Assembly (NCBI RefSeq): GCF_037203705.1 | Contig: NZ_JBBCAT010000001.1 | Span: forward strand, 965,418 to 1,029,417 | Reading direction: 5' to 3' | Source: Prosthecomicrobium sp. N25 | GTDB lineage: Bacteria > Pseudomonadota > Alphaproteobacteria > Rhizobiales > Ancalomicrobiaceae | DNA length: 64,000 bases | In this document: piece by piece, positions 18,949-28,227 of the stretch | Layout: each line of letters opens with the position of its first letter | Position numbering within the stretch: position 1 is the first letter of the stretch | Made by a program: the position numbers and the translations under genes | Notes under the pieces: model-generated | The model's input: only the letters and a program-made list of their open reading frames with translations | The model's database searches: none | Told to the model about the DNA's origin: nothing

Positions 18949-21123
18949 TCAGCGCCCCCGCTCGTAGAGGCGTCTCTGCAACAGGAGACGTCGTTCCGGC
19001 TCGGTGTTCTCGAATTTCTTCAACAGGAGCCCTCCCGAGGACGCGGGTATGTTCCCCATCAGGAACACCGCGTCCGGCACCGTCGCCTGGTTCGCCACAT
19101 AGTCCAGGTCCCTGTCCAGCACCGCCCGCAGCGCCTCTCCCTTCGGCTGGATCTGGCCGAGGAAGGCGGCGCGGGCCATCACCACCTGGTATTCGGCCGG
19201 CGCGTATCGCTGCGACAGCACCGCGAGCGGCGCGAGATTTTCCGGGTCGGCCCCGGCGAGCGCCTGCACCATGGCGAGCCTCAGCCAGAAATTCCCCTCG
19301 GTGGGAAAGCAGGCGAGAGCCGCGGAGAGCAGCGCCTCGGCGCGAGCGAGGGCGGCGGCCCTGTCGGCCTCGAGGTCCGCCTGCTTCAGCGTGATCGTCA
19401 CGGCCGCCCGCAGGCTGTCGGACCGGCAGCTGCGGGCCACGGCGGCGAGCCGCGCCGGCTCGAGGTAGGGCGCCACCGCCTGTGGATCGACCGGGTAGTT
19501 GCTTTCGATCTGCCCGGCGATCCGCAGGAGTTCCACGTCGGACAGGCTCTGCGACGCGGCATGCAGCGCCGGCTGGGCGAAGGCGACGCCGCCGGCGAGG
19601 AGTGCGGCTCTCACCAGCAGCATGGCGCCGTGGTCGACCAGGCGCGGACCGACGGTCGAGGGGCCGTTCCGCGGCGCCGGCAGGCACTGGGGCACGCCCG
19701 CCGCCAGCGCGGCCGCGAAGAACACCGCGAAGCCGTTGATCTGCATCGAGAAGTCGACCAGCCCGTGGACGGCCGCGACCAGAACCATGCCCAGGGTCGC
19801 GAGAGGCGCGAACCGGTACCGCTGCCTGACCGCGAAGCCGCGCGCGACCGTGACGGCCAGCACCAGGAGCCCGAGCCCGATGATCGCGGCCGCGGCCGGC
19901 CAGCCGAGCCCGAAGGCCGCCTCGAGATAGACGCTGTGTCCCCGGTCGAAGGCGCTGCCGGGCGCGCAGTCGGCCGCCCTGTAGGCCGGGAAGGCTTCGT
20001 AGAAGGTGCCGAACCCCGTGCCGCCCAGCGGATGCTCGTCGAGCCCCCGGGCGATCGCGTCGTAGAGGCACCAGCGGTCGTCGTCGAGCCCGCGCGTCAC
20101 CGAGCGGAAGATGATCCGCTCGCCCGCCACCAGGACGAGTGCCGCAAAGCCGACCGCCAGTCCCAGTCCGGCCTTGATGCGCCCGCCGGGCCCGTCCTCG
20201 CGCCCGGCCTGGACCACGTAGAGGACGAGCGGGACCCAGCCGGCGACCGTCGCCGCCACGCCCATCCGGGAGGCGGTCAGGATCAGCGCGAAGAGCACCA
20301 GCACAAGCCCTCCGGCCCAGCGCAGCAGGCGCCGGCCCGCCGGATCGCTCCAGCCGAGCAGCGACCAGAAGGCCGGCAGCGTCGGCAGGTAGCCCCGGTC
20401 GACCAGCGCGCGCACCATGACGGCGAAGACCAGGAGCGACGACACGCCGAAGAAGGTCGCGGCGGTGTTCCGGTTGACGAAGGTACCGGTCAGCGAGGTG
20501 ATGTAGGCGGTCTTGGTCTGGAACAGAAGCTGGCCTGGGTCGAACAGGAATTGCAGCACGCCGACCGCAGCCACCGCGATCCCGAGGAGCGCCAGCCACC
20601 GCCAGAGCCGTCCGGCTTCCCGGTCGCCGCCGAAGAGGACGAGCCCGGTGCCGAAGGCCAGGAAGGGACCCGCGATCGCCAGGAGCGAGGCGAGCGTCGC
20701 GGTCGGCGCGACCGAGATTGTGCCCGGCAGTTCGCGCCCGAGGGCTTCCGCGGCCTCCGCCCAGACCGGGTGCTCGAGCGCCCGCAGCACCTCCGGCCAG
20801 TCGTCGTCGATCGGGGTCGCCTGCAGCACGATCACCGCGCCGAGCAGCGCGAAGACCGCGATCGCCGCCACGCCGACGAGCGCGGCGCGCCGGGTCGGAA
20901 CCGGGGCCAGCGCGGCGAGGCCGGCCAGGATCGACAGCAGCAGGGTGGACTGGGCGAGGTCGGAGCTGCGCACCGATCCGTAGGCCGCCACCGCGTAGGC
21001 GACCGCGAGGATGTAGGCGATCCGGAGAGCCGTCCGATAGACGTTCGCGACGCGGCCCCCGAGGCCCGGGGCCTCCTGCAGCGAATCCCCGGGCACGCCG
21101 TCGAGGGCGTCCCGGGGAGCCAT
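18949..21123 (-). CDS. O-antigen ligase / polymerase-like membrane protein (Wzy_C family)
   Basis: The protein is 724 residues; the ATG at 21123 is 4 nt after the wza stop, which favours this start. About 12 hydrophobic segments fill the first 500 residues. The family loop is visible as HPLGGTGFGTFYEAFPAYR and GHSVYLEAAFGLGWPAA. A soluble, helical C-terminal region of about 200 residues, possibly TPR-like, is unusual for a plain Wzy. It probably polymerises or ligates repeat units at the periplasmic face of the inner membrane. A second candidate of this type is at 24709. Confidence 0.85.
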   Translation of the reverse strand: MAPRDALDGVPGDSLQEAPGLGGRVANVYRTALRIAYILAVAYAVAAYGSVRSSDLAQSTLLLSILAGLAALAPVPTRRAALVGVAAIAVFALLGAVIVLQATPIDDDWPEVLRALEHPVWAEAAEALGRELPGTISVAPTATLASLLAIAGPFLAFGTGLVLFGGDREAGRLWRWLALLGIAVAAVGVLQFLFDPGQLLFQTKTAYITSLTGTFVNRNTAATFFGVSSLLVFAVMVRALVDRGYLPTLPAFWSLLGWSDPAGRRLLRWAGGLVLVLFALILTASRMGVAATVAGWVPLVLYVVQAGREDGPGGRIKAGLGLAVGFAALVLVAGERIIFRSVTRGLDDDRWCLYDAIARGLDEHPLGGTGFGTFYEAFPAYRAADCAPGSAFDRGHSVYLEAAFGLGWPAAAAIIGLGLLVLAVTVARGFAVRQRYRFAPLATLGMVLVAAVHGLVDFSMQINGFAVFFAAALAAGVPQCLPAPRNGPSTVGPRLVDHGAMLLVRAALLAGGVAFAQPALHAASQSLSDVELLRIAGQIESNYPVDPQAVAPYLEPARLAAVARSCRSDSLRAAVTITLKQADLEADRAAALARAEALLSAALACFPTEGNFWLRLAMVQALAGADPENLAPLAVLSQRYAPAEYQVVMARAAFLGQIQPKGEALRAVLDRDLDYVANQATVPDAVFLMGNIPASSGGLLLKKFENTEPERRLLLQRRLYERGR

Positions 21124-21127
21124 GCCG

Positions 21128-22339
21128 CTACTTCTTGCCAAGGTCCCCGATGCTCTGCTTCGCCCTGGCAAGGCCCTGCGGCACGTTGCCGATCGTCGCC
21201 GAGGTGTTGTTGAGCAGGCCCAGGAACTTGTAGAGCTCCACCGAGTCGGCGTTCGAGACGTACAGGATGTCCTGGTTCTGCAGCGGGAACTGCTGGGCCA
21301 GGAAGAACATCGCCGGCTGCCGGAAGTTGGCCCTGAAGATGACCGGGATGTCGCCCTTGTCGGCCGGGAACTGGGTGAGGTCTACGCCGAGCTTGGCCAG
21401 GATCCGCCGGTCGACGATCCGGTACAGGAAGGCCTGGGCCGGATCGGCGCGGTCGTCGTTGAGCCCGCCGGCCTTGGCGACGCCCTCCGCCCAACTCACC
21501 CGCTCCGCCTCGAAGAAGAAGAGGCCGTTGCCGCCGGACGCGCCGAAGGCCAGGAACGAGCGCTGCTCGCGGTAGACGTAGATCGTGTCGCCGGGCGCCA
21601 CGTAGATGTTCTCGCCCGGATTCTCGATCAGTTCCTTGAAGTAGACGGTCGACTTGCGCTTGCCGCGCTGCAGGGTCACGAAGGTCTCGTAGCCCGGGTA
21701 GCGGATGCCGCCCGCGCGCGAGATCAGGTCGAGGACCCGTTCGCCCGCCGGGTTCAGCGAAATCTTGTTCGGAGCGTTGACGTCGCCGACGACGGAGACG
21801 TCGGACGCCCGCTGCTGGATGAAGGAGACCACCGCCTGCGGCTCGATGGCCCGGTTGGCGAGCTTCAGCTCGATGTCGCGCTGGATCTCCTTGAGGGTCC
21901 GTCCCGCGGCCTGGATCTGCCCCGCGTAGGGGACCGAGACGCTGCCCGAACGGTCGACGAGCTGCGGCGGGAACGTCACGAAGTTGCCCGGGCGCGACCC
22001 CGCCTCGCGCGGGATGAAGAGGCCGCCGGCCTCCGACTCGAAGATCGTCACCTGGATGCTGTCGCCCGCACCGACCCGCAGTTCCGGCGCGCCGGCCCGG
22101 CCGGCCCCGAAGCTCGCCAGCAGCGAGCCCGACGGGGCCTGGATGACGTGCTCCAGCACGTCCCGCGACAGGTCGACGAGGGCGTAGTTGAGAACGGGTG
22201 TCGCCGGATTCTGCCCGACCGTGGCGGTCGCCTCGGAAACGATCGCCTGATCGTCCGGACCGTCGCGCGACAGGGTTGAGCAGCCGGCCAGAAGCGCTGC
22301 CGTTACCATCAGCACGAGAACTCGGAACAAGGTCGCCAT
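21128..22339 (-). CDS. Outer-membrane polysaccharide export lipoprotein (Wza type)
   Basis: The protein is 403 residues from the ATG with AGGAAG 9 nt upstream. A lipoprotein signal peptide ends in the lipobox LLAGC. A polysaccharide-export domain follows (LRVGAGDSIQVTIFESEAGG, then SGSVSVPYAGQIQAAGRTLKEIQRDIE), with SLBB-like segments (VVGDVNAPNKISL, APGDTIYVYRE). Wza homologues form the octameric outer-membrane channel for capsule or EPS. It is first in the operon wza, ligase/polymerase, unknown protein, Wzc/ExoP. Confidence 0.93.
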   Translation of the reverse strand: MATLFRVLVLMVTAALLAGCSTLSRDGPDDQAIVSEATATVGQNPATPVLNYALVDLSRDVLEHVIQAPSGSLLASFGAGRAGAPELRVGAGDSIQVTIFESEAGGLFIPREAGSRPGNFVTFPPQLVDRSGSVSVPYAGQIQAAGRTLKEIQRDIELKLANRAIEPQAVVSFIQQRASDVSVVGDVNAPNKISLNPAGERVLDLISRAGGIRYPGYETFVTLQRGKRKSTVYFKELIENPGENIYVAPGDTIYVYREQRSFLAFGASGGNGLFFFEAERVSWAEGVAKAGGLNDDRADPAQAFLYRIVDRRILAKLGVDLTQFPADKGDIPVIFRANFRQPAMFFLAQQFPLQNQDILYVSNADSVELYKFLGLLNNTSATIGNVPQGLARAKQSIGDLGKK

Positions 22340-22642
22340 CAAAGGTCGCTTCCTGGAGCACGGCCACAAGGGTACCAGTGGAACTTACAGGATACGTCGC
22401 CCGGCACCAGCAGAATATGGTTCACGGATCTCCATCGAACGTCGTTGTGTCGGTTATGCAACGACCGCGGCACCCGGGCTGGCTTTAGGGCAGTCTAACA
22501 TCCGGCATCTAGAATACCATTGACGTTAACCATAACTGATGTCCGGGTCGCAGCGAGTAACGGGTGTTCCGACCAACTCGGATTTCCTTGCGTTTGCCCG
22601 GGGCGAGATCGGCCGCCGACTCGGCCTTGCCGGTGAAAGGAC
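22340..22642. promoter_or_regulatory. Divergent promoter region of wza with a 7-bp inverted repeat
   Basis: These 303 nt separate wza from the divergent exported-protein gene and contain no gene. They are more A+T-rich than the flanks. GTCGTTG (22441-22447) and CAACGAC (22459-22465) form an inverted repeat with an 11-nt spacer, a possible operator about 100 nt upstream of wza. No promoter can be assigned with confidence. Confidence 0.4.
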
Positions 22643-24691
22643 ATGAACATGATGGGCATACGAAGCGACGGCCGGGCCTGCCGTGTCGGCCTGGGGCCGA
22701 TCGCGCGCCGTGCGGCCGCCGGCGCGGCCCTCGTCGTCGCCTTGCTGGCCGGGCAGCCCGGCGCGCGCGCGCAGCTGCAATCGGACTCGGACGCCGTCCT
22801 GTCCGCCTGGACGAAGGTCGCCCAGCAGGCCGGCGCCACCGTCACCATCGGCCGGCGCGGCTATGATCGCGCGACCCGGACCCTCGACCTCGCCGACGTG
22901 GTGATCGCCGTCCCGGCCGCGCCCCCCCGGCCCGCCCTGCGGATCGAGGTCCCGGCCGTGACCCTGGTCGGGCTCGAGGAGCGCCGCGACGGCCTGGTCG
23001 CCGCGCAGCGCATCGCGGCTCCGGCGATCCGCATGACCAATGCCGCCGGCACCGAGACCGCCACCCTGGCCGACCTCGAGATCCGCCGGATGCGCGTGCC
23101 GAGCGTCCTCGGCGGCCTCGATCCCGCCCGGCCCTTCACCAGTCATCTCGCCCGCCTCCGGCAGCAGCTCGCCTTCGGGCTCGAGTCCCTGACGACCCGC
23201 AGCCTGCAACTGGAGCAGAAGACCGGCGACGGCCGCTACGGCCAGACGGTCTCCGTCGCCGGCCTCTCGATCGAGAACGCCGGCATCGGCAAGCTCACCC
23301 GCCTTCGCCTGGAGGCGCCCGCCCTGATCGTGGTGGCGGACGGGGAGACCCACACGACGGCCGCCGCCGCCCTCGAGGCGACCGCCCTCGACCTCGGCGC
23401 CTACCTCGCCGCCTTCGACGACGCCGAATACGCCCCGTCCGGCAGCGACCGCCGCTGGCGGACCCTGCTCGGCTCGCTCACCTTGGAGGGGGTCCGGCAC
23501 ACGGCCGGCAAGGCGAGCCTGACGCTCGACAAGGTCGAACTCGCCGATTTGCGCCTCCGTCAGGCCACGGCGCCCTTCGCGTCCCTCATGGACCTCGCCA
23601 ACACCGACGCCGCGGCGCTCCAGCGCAAGCCGGACGAGATGGCCCGCCTCGCCGCCTCGCTGCTCGAAAGCATCGGCTTCGGGCGCCTTTCGGTCGCCGG
23701 CCTCGCGATCGGCGGCTATTCGCCCGCCACCGTCGCGCTCGACGAAGTCACGGCCACCAATGTCTCGATCGGGGATGTCGGCGAGATCTCGCTCGCCGGC
23801 GGCCGCCTGGCCGAACCCGGGGGACGTCTCGGCTTCAGGACCGTCGCGCTCGGCCGGATCGAGCTTCCGCCCCTCGCCGTCCTGTCGCGGGCCGCCGTGG
23901 CGGCGCGGGCGGGCGAGCCGGTCGACCGCTCGGCTCTCGTCCCGCGCCTGGGGTCGGCACGCTTCGAGGCCGTCGAGATCGCGCCGGCGGGCGCGGAGCC
24001 GCTGAGCCTCGGCCTGGTCTCTCTCGATGCCGCCAGCTTCTCGGGCCCGATTCCGGGCGACGTGCAGCTGAAGCTGCGCAAGGTGCGCCTCCCGCTCGGG
24101 TGGGTGGACGGGACCGGGCTCAAGCAGCTTCTCGTGACTCTCGGCTACAGCGTGGTCGACCTCGACGCGGACGTGAACTTCGTCTGGAACGAGGCGACCC
24201 GGGAGATGAAGCTCGATCCGCTGGACGTCAACATGGTCGAGGCGGGGCGCCTGGTTTTCAGCGCCTTCCTGACCGGGGTCGGGCGGGACGCCTTCGAGGG
24301 CGGGGCTGGGGCGGAGGCCCTGAGCAAGGCCGCCGTGAAGGGCATCCGCCTTGAGTATCGCGACGGCTCCTTCTTCGACCGCTTCGTCAACGCCTGGGCG
24401 GCCAACGCCGGTCAGCGCAGCGAGATCGTCAAGCGCAGCCTCATCGAGTCGGCCCAGAACCTCACCAGCGCCATTCCGGACCAGCCGATCCAGCGCCGCA
24501 TCTTCGAGGCCCTGTCCGCCTTCATTCAGACACCGAAATCTCTCACCTTCACCTCCCAGGTCACCACGCCGGTCCCGCTCTCGGTCATCGCCTCGCTTGC
24601 CAGGTTGACGCCGGGCCAGATCCCGGTGCTTCTGAAGATCGACGGCGAGGCGAACCGGTGGGTCCCGTCCGTGCCGGGCGCGGTGCGCTGA
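22643..24691 (+). CDS. Large exported protein of unknown function next to wza
   Basis: The protein is 682 residues with an N-terminal signal or anchor (AAAGAALVVALLAGQPGARA). The second ATG at 22649 is an alternative start. I recognise no family. The body alternates short hydrophobic strands with charged turns and repeatedly shows L-x-L-x-x-(V/A) patterns (DLADVVIAV, TLADLEIRRM, TLDKVELADLRL), suggesting a long beta-structure of AsmA/TamB-like character. It has no cysteine. It is followed after 17 nt by a polymerase-like membrane protein and is divergent from wza, so a periplasmic role in polysaccharide assembly is likely but unproved. Confidence 0.75.
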   Translation: MNMMGIRSDGRACRVGLGPIARRAAAGAALVVALLAGQPGARAQLQSDSDAVLSAWTKVAQQAGATVTIGRRGYDRATRTLDLADVVIAVPAAPPRPALRIEVPAVTLVGLEERRDGLVAAQRIAAPAIRMTNAAGTETATLADLEIRRMRVPSVLGGLDPARPFTSHLARLRQQLAFGLESLTTRSLQLEQKTGDGRYGQTVSVAGLSIENAGIGKLTRLRLEAPALIVVADGETHTTAAAALEATALDLGAYLAAFDDAEYAPSGSDRRWRTLLGSLTLEGVRHTAGKASLTLDKVELADLRLRQATAPFASLMDLANTDAAALQRKPDEMARLAASLLESIGFGRLSVAGLAIGGYSPATVALDEVTATNVSIGDVGEISLAGGRLAEPGGRLGFRTVALGRIELPPLAVLSRAAVAARAGEPVDRSALVPRLGSARFEAVEIAPAGAEPLSLGLVSLDAASFSGPIPGDVQLKLRKVRLPLGWVDGTGLKQLLVTLGYSVVDLDADVNFVWNEATREMKLDPLDVNMVEAGRLVFSAFLTGVGRDAFEGGAGAEALSKAAVKGIRLEYRDGSFFDRFVNAWAANAGQRSEIVKRSLIESAQNLTSAIPDQPIQRRIFEALSAFIQTPKSLTFTSQVTTPVPLSVIASLARLTPGQIPVLLKIDGEANRWVPSVPGAVR

Positions 24692-24708
24692 GGAGGAACG
24701 GGCCAGAC

Positions 24709-26016
24709 GTGGACATGACGGCGACATTCCGGCCGCGCGACAGGAGCCTGGAGGCGATCTGCCTCTATGCGATCTTCGCCGCGACGCTCTCCATCTTCCT
24801 CGACCTGTCGCTGAAGTCGGGGGTCCGCATCCGCCCCTTCGATCCGCTCGTGCTCGTGTCGGGCGCCATCCTGCTGGTCGCCGCGCGGGCGGGCCTGCGC
24901 GTCTCCACAGGCCTTCTCCTGTATGCGATCTACGCGGGCGTGAACGCGCTCTCCGCCTTCAAGGGCGGCACGGGCAACGGCCTGCGCGAGACCATCCAGT
25001 CGATGGAGATCGTCCTCTACGCGGCGATCATCGCCTCCTACCTCGACCAGATCGACTGGCGCAAGGCCGGCACCCTGTTCCTGGCCGGCCTGGTCGCCAT
25101 CATGATCTACAACATCCTCTGGCACGTGAGCCACGGCTTCTATTCGGGCTGGAAGATGCTCAACGAGCCGAAGTTCACGTTCACCTACATCCAGGTCGCG
25201 CTGTTCATCTATCTCTACATCAGGAACCGGTCGCTCAGCCTGCTCGAGGCGGTGCTTCTCGGCGTGCTCTTCGTGATCCTGGTCCAGTCGGGCGAGCGCA
25301 AGGCCCTGCTCCTCTTCGTCGCCTATACGGGGCTCATGGTCCTGTTCGGACGGATCTCGTTCCTCCTCGTGGTCGCCGCCCTGCCGGCCGTCCTTCTGGT
25401 CGGCTCCATCCTGGCCTCGTCCGACGAGTATGTCGGGCGCCAGTTCAATTCGATAAAGGCCTACCTGACGACCGATCGCGAGACGATGAGCATCGACGAG
25501 TTCGTGGTCACAGGCGACGAGCAGACCCTCTCCAACGCGCAGCGGCTCTTCGCCAAGCGGCTGTCCGAGGAGATCTACGAGGACAAGTACTGGCTCGGAG
25601 TCGGCACGAACGGCTACCTGGACTACGTGACCGACCGTTTCTCGGACCTGCCGCCCTACCTCCTGGTCGGCATCCACAACGAGTTCCAGCGTGCCCGGAC
25701 GGAGGGCGGCATGGTCGGCTACGTCGTCTTCCTGGTGCCCTGGCTGCGGGTCCTCGCCTTCATCGCGCTGCGCTTGTTCTCCCGAAATCCGAACGAACGC
25801 GATCAGGCCCATGTGGCCCTGCTGGCGATCCTGGGCCTTTTCGTCCATGCCCGCTTCGAGGGGTCGGGGCTTCACTCCCAGGTCAACATCGTCTTCGCCT
25901 TCCTGCTCCCGGAACTGGCCGCGCGGGTGCGGGTGCAGCATCCGGGGCTGCAAATCGCGGGACCCTTGCGCCCGGTCCTGCGGGGCCGGCCGGCGCCGGG
26001 AGGCAACGCCGGCTGA
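24709..26016 (+). CDS. O-antigen ligase/polymerase-like integral membrane protein
   Basis: The protein is 435 residues from a GTG at 24709, 10 nt after AGGAGGAA; an ATG at 24715 is the alternative. About ten hydrophobic segments are visible. A periplasmic loop with LGVGTNGYLDYV and HNEFQRARTEGGMVGYV resembles the conserved loop of Wzy/WaaL proteins, where a histidine-asparagine pair precedes an acidic residue and GxxGY. It is probably the repeat-unit polymerase or a ligase. It is co-directional with and close to the unknown protein at 22643. Confidence 0.75.
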   Translation: MDMTATFRPRDRSLEAICLYAIFAATLSIFLDLSLKSGVRIRPFDPLVLVSGAILLVAARAGLRVSTGLLLYAIYAGVNALSAFKGGTGNGLRETIQSMEIVLYAAIIASYLDQIDWRKAGTLFLAGLVAIMIYNILWHVSHGFYSGWKMLNEPKFTFTYIQVALFIYLYIRNRSLSLLEAVLLGVLFVILVQSGERKALLLFVAYTGLMVLFGRISFLLVVAALPAVLLVGSILASSDEYVGRQFNSIKAYLTTDRETMSIDEFVVTGDEQTLSNAQRLFAKRLSEEIYEDKYWLGVGTNGYLDYVTDRFSDLPPYLLVGIHNEFQRARTEGGMVGYVVFLVPWLRVLAFIALRLFSRNPNERDQAHVALLAILGLFVHARFEGSGLHSQVNIVFAFLLPELAARVRVQHPGLQIAGPLRPVLRGRPAPGGNAG

Positions 26017-26019
26017 CCG

Positions 26020-26057
26020 GGGGGCGGGGCCGTCGTCGGGCCGCCTCGCGGGCCCCC
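26020..26057. terminator. Possible terminator between convergent genes
   Basis: GGGGGC (26020-26025) and GCCCCC (26052-26057) can pair across a 26-nt loop in the 42-nt space between the polymerase-like and methyltransferase genes. The stem is short and lacks a U tract, so this is weak. Confidence 0.28.
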
Positions 26058-26058
26058 T

Positions 26059-27036
26059 TCAGCCCTTCCGGGCTGTCAACGCCTTCTGCTCCTCGTAGAA
26101 CCGGATCGCGTCCGCCGGCCGGATCGATTGTTCCGACCGCTCGCCGTAGAAGTAGGTGCCGGAGGCCGCATCCGCGGCGAAGCGGCCCGGCGCCAGCAGG
26201 TCGAAGAAGCGCAGCCAGAAGAAGGCCGCCGCCACGGCCCGCCCCGCCCCGCTGCTGCGCGTCAGGGCGCGGGCGAGATAGCCGAGCAGCCACCGCGCCG
26301 ACGTTCCCGGACCGCCCGTGTAGCCCGCGTCGATGAGGGTGAACCGGCGAAACAGCCAGCGGTGGCCGCTGAGGCTGAAGCGGCAGAAGTCGTACGGCCC
26401 CTCGTGCACAGGCTGCATGAAGGGCGTGTCGGCGAAGACGAGCCCCCCGGGCTTCAGGACCCGGTGAATCTCGGCCACCACGGTCTGCGGATCCAGCACG
26501 TGCTCGAGCACCGCCTGGATCCAGACCCCGTCGAAGGCGCCATCCAGGAAGGGGAGCTGGTGCCCGTCGGCCACCAGGGTCGTGTTCGCGGAGGCGTAGA
26601 TGTCCGTGCCGACCAGGTCCACCTCGGCGGCCGCATAGAGCGCGCGGGCCCCCGAGCCGATCTCGCCGCCGCCGACCACCAGGATGCGCGGCCGTGCCGT
26701 CCGCGCCCCGAGGGCCCTCACCATCTCCACCGAGATGCGCTCCGCCGACTGGTTGGTCCCGAACAGGAACCGCTTGGCCCGGCTCGAGACCGTCTGCTGC
26801 GACGGGTCGCGCGGCAGGTCCGACCCGGCGGCATGCCGGAAGAAGACCTCCTCGTCGAGCACGCTCTCCCGGAAGTCGACCAGGATGGGGACCCCCTGCA
26901 AGACTTGGAACGGCCGCCCGTGCTGCTCGCAGTCCGGGTTGTCGCAGCGCAGCGTGGACGTCGCGTCGCGCGCCAGCTTCGTCCGGCAGCGCGGGCAGGC
27001 CAGGATGTCGGTGATTGCGGTGTAGTCTACAACCAT
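26059..27036 (-). CDS. SAM-dependent methyltransferase with N-terminal zinc ribbon
   Basis: The protein is 325 residues. A Trm112-like zinc ribbon opens it, with C14-x2-C17 and C31-x4-C36. A class I methyltransferase fold follows: LVVGGGEIGSGA (SAM loop), DGHQLPFLDGAFDGVWIQAVLEHV and HRVLKPGGLVFADTP. This layout is common for methyltransferases in polysaccharide loci, which modify sugars or lipid-linked intermediates. It is last in a run with three glycosyltransferases on the same strand, 48 nt after the preceding one. Confidence 0.87.
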   Translation of the reverse strand: MVVDYTAITDILACPRCRTKLARDATSTLRCDNPDCEQHGRPFQVLQGVPILVDFRESVLDEEVFFRHAAGSDLPRDPSQQTVSSRAKRFLFGTNQSAERISVEMVRALGARTARPRILVVGGGEIGSGARALYAAAEVDLVGTDIYASANTTLVADGHQLPFLDGAFDGVWIQAVLEHVLDPQTVVAEIHRVLKPGGLVFADTPFMQPVHEGPYDFCRFSLSGHRWLFRRFTLIDAGYTGGPGTSARWLLGYLARALTRSSGAGRAVAAAFFWLRFFDLLAPGRFAADAASGTYFYGERSEQSIRPADAIRFYEEQKALTARKG

Positions 27037-27084
27037 GTCGCGTGCTCCCGCCCGCTTATCATCAAAGAGATCGGGGCGGCCGGG

Positions 27085-28221
27085 TCAGCGGCCGTCGGCC
27101 CGCCCGGCCTTGTCCCGCACGAGGTCGTCCGTTACCGCGGCGGTGAACCGGGCATAGGCCTCCCGCGAGAAGAGCTGCTCCATGCGAGCCCGCGCCCGGG
27201 TGCCCAGGCGCTGCCGCAGGCCGGCGTCGTCCATCACCCGCCGGAGGCTCCCGGCGACCTGCTCGGGGTCGAGCGAGGTCAGGATCGCCTCCTCGCCGTC
27301 CCGCGCATAGTCGGCGATGCCACCGACCGGGTTCATGACCGCCGGAAGCCCGACCATCAGGGCCTCCGCGGCGACGATGCAGAACCCCTCCTGGTCGCTG
27401 AGGTTCAGGAACACGTCGTGGTCTGCCGCCCGCCGCCACCAGTCCGGGACGAAGCCCTCGAACACGACCGCCGAGCGGATCCCGAGCCGATCGGCGAGCG
27501 CCTCCAGGTCCGGCCGGGTCGGCCCCGTGCCGACGATGTGGAGCGCCAGCCGCCGGCCCTCGCCGGTCAGGCGCGCGACGGCCGCGAGGGCGAGGTCGTG
27601 CCGCTTGCGCGGGATGAGCCGGCCGGCCATCACGATGCGCAGCGGGTCCGCGGCTCCGTAGCCGGCCTTGGCGAGCGCCTCGGGATCGGCGACGAACAGC
27701 GGAACGACCCGCTGGCGCCGCGGGCGCTCCCGGAAATATCGGCCGGTCTCTTCCAGGGTCGCCTGGCAGTCGGCCCAGATCTCGTCCACGCGCCCCGACA
27801 GGGCTTTCAGCAGGACCTCGTAGACGCCCGTGAGCCGGCCCTTCTCCAGGACGGCGATGTGCTCGAACGCCACGCAGCGGACGCGCGGGAAGGCCATCAG
27901 CACGGCCCGGCCGACGATGTTGGCCTGCTTGAGGGACAGCACGACCGAGGCCGGCCGCTCCCGCCGGATCAGGCGGAAGAGGACGACCGCCAGCTTCAGG
28001 AGGGCAACGATCGTGAGCTTGCGCGACCGCGTCGCCTCCACGATCCGTGCCTCCCCGACCGTCGCGGCGAAGTCGCGCCTGAGGTCCTCCGAGAGGGTGG
28101 CGGCCACGACGATCCGGTAGTCGGTGCCGGCCAGGAAGCCGTTGCGCACGAGCGTCAGGAGGCCGAGCTCGGCGCCGCCGTGCCAGAAGCCGTTGAGCAC
28201 GTAGAGGACCTTCGCCGCCAT
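27085..28221 (-). CDS. Glycosyltransferase family 4 protein
   Basis: The protein is 378 residues with a GT-B fold. The N-terminal domain starts VLYVLNGFWHGGAE. The nucleotide-sugar domain contains IVMAGRLIPRKRHDLAL and the GT4 E-x7-E motif as EGFCIVAAE. It probably adds one sugar to the lipid-linked EPS repeat unit on the cytoplasmic side; donor and acceptor are unknown. It begins 6 nt after the GT2 gene ends. Confidence 0.9.
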   Translation of the reverse strand: MAAKVLYVLNGFWHGGAELGLLTLVRNGFLAGTDYRIVVAATLSEDLRRDFAATVGEARIVEATRSRKLTIVALLKLAVVLFRLIRRERPASVVLSLKQANIVGRAVLMAFPRVRCVAFEHIAVLEKGRLTGVYEVLLKALSGRVDEIWADCQATLEETGRYFRERPRRQRVVPLFVADPEALAKAGYGAADPLRIVMAGRLIPRKRHDLALAAVARLTGEGRRLALHIVGTGPTRPDLEALADRLGIRSAVVFEGFVPDWWRRAADHDVFLNLSDQEGFCIVAAEALMVGLPAVMNPVGGIADYARDGEEAILTSLDPEQVAGSLRRVMDDAGLRQRLGTRARARMEQLFSREAYARFTAAVTDDLVRDKAGRADGR

Positions 28222-28227
28222 CCGGAC

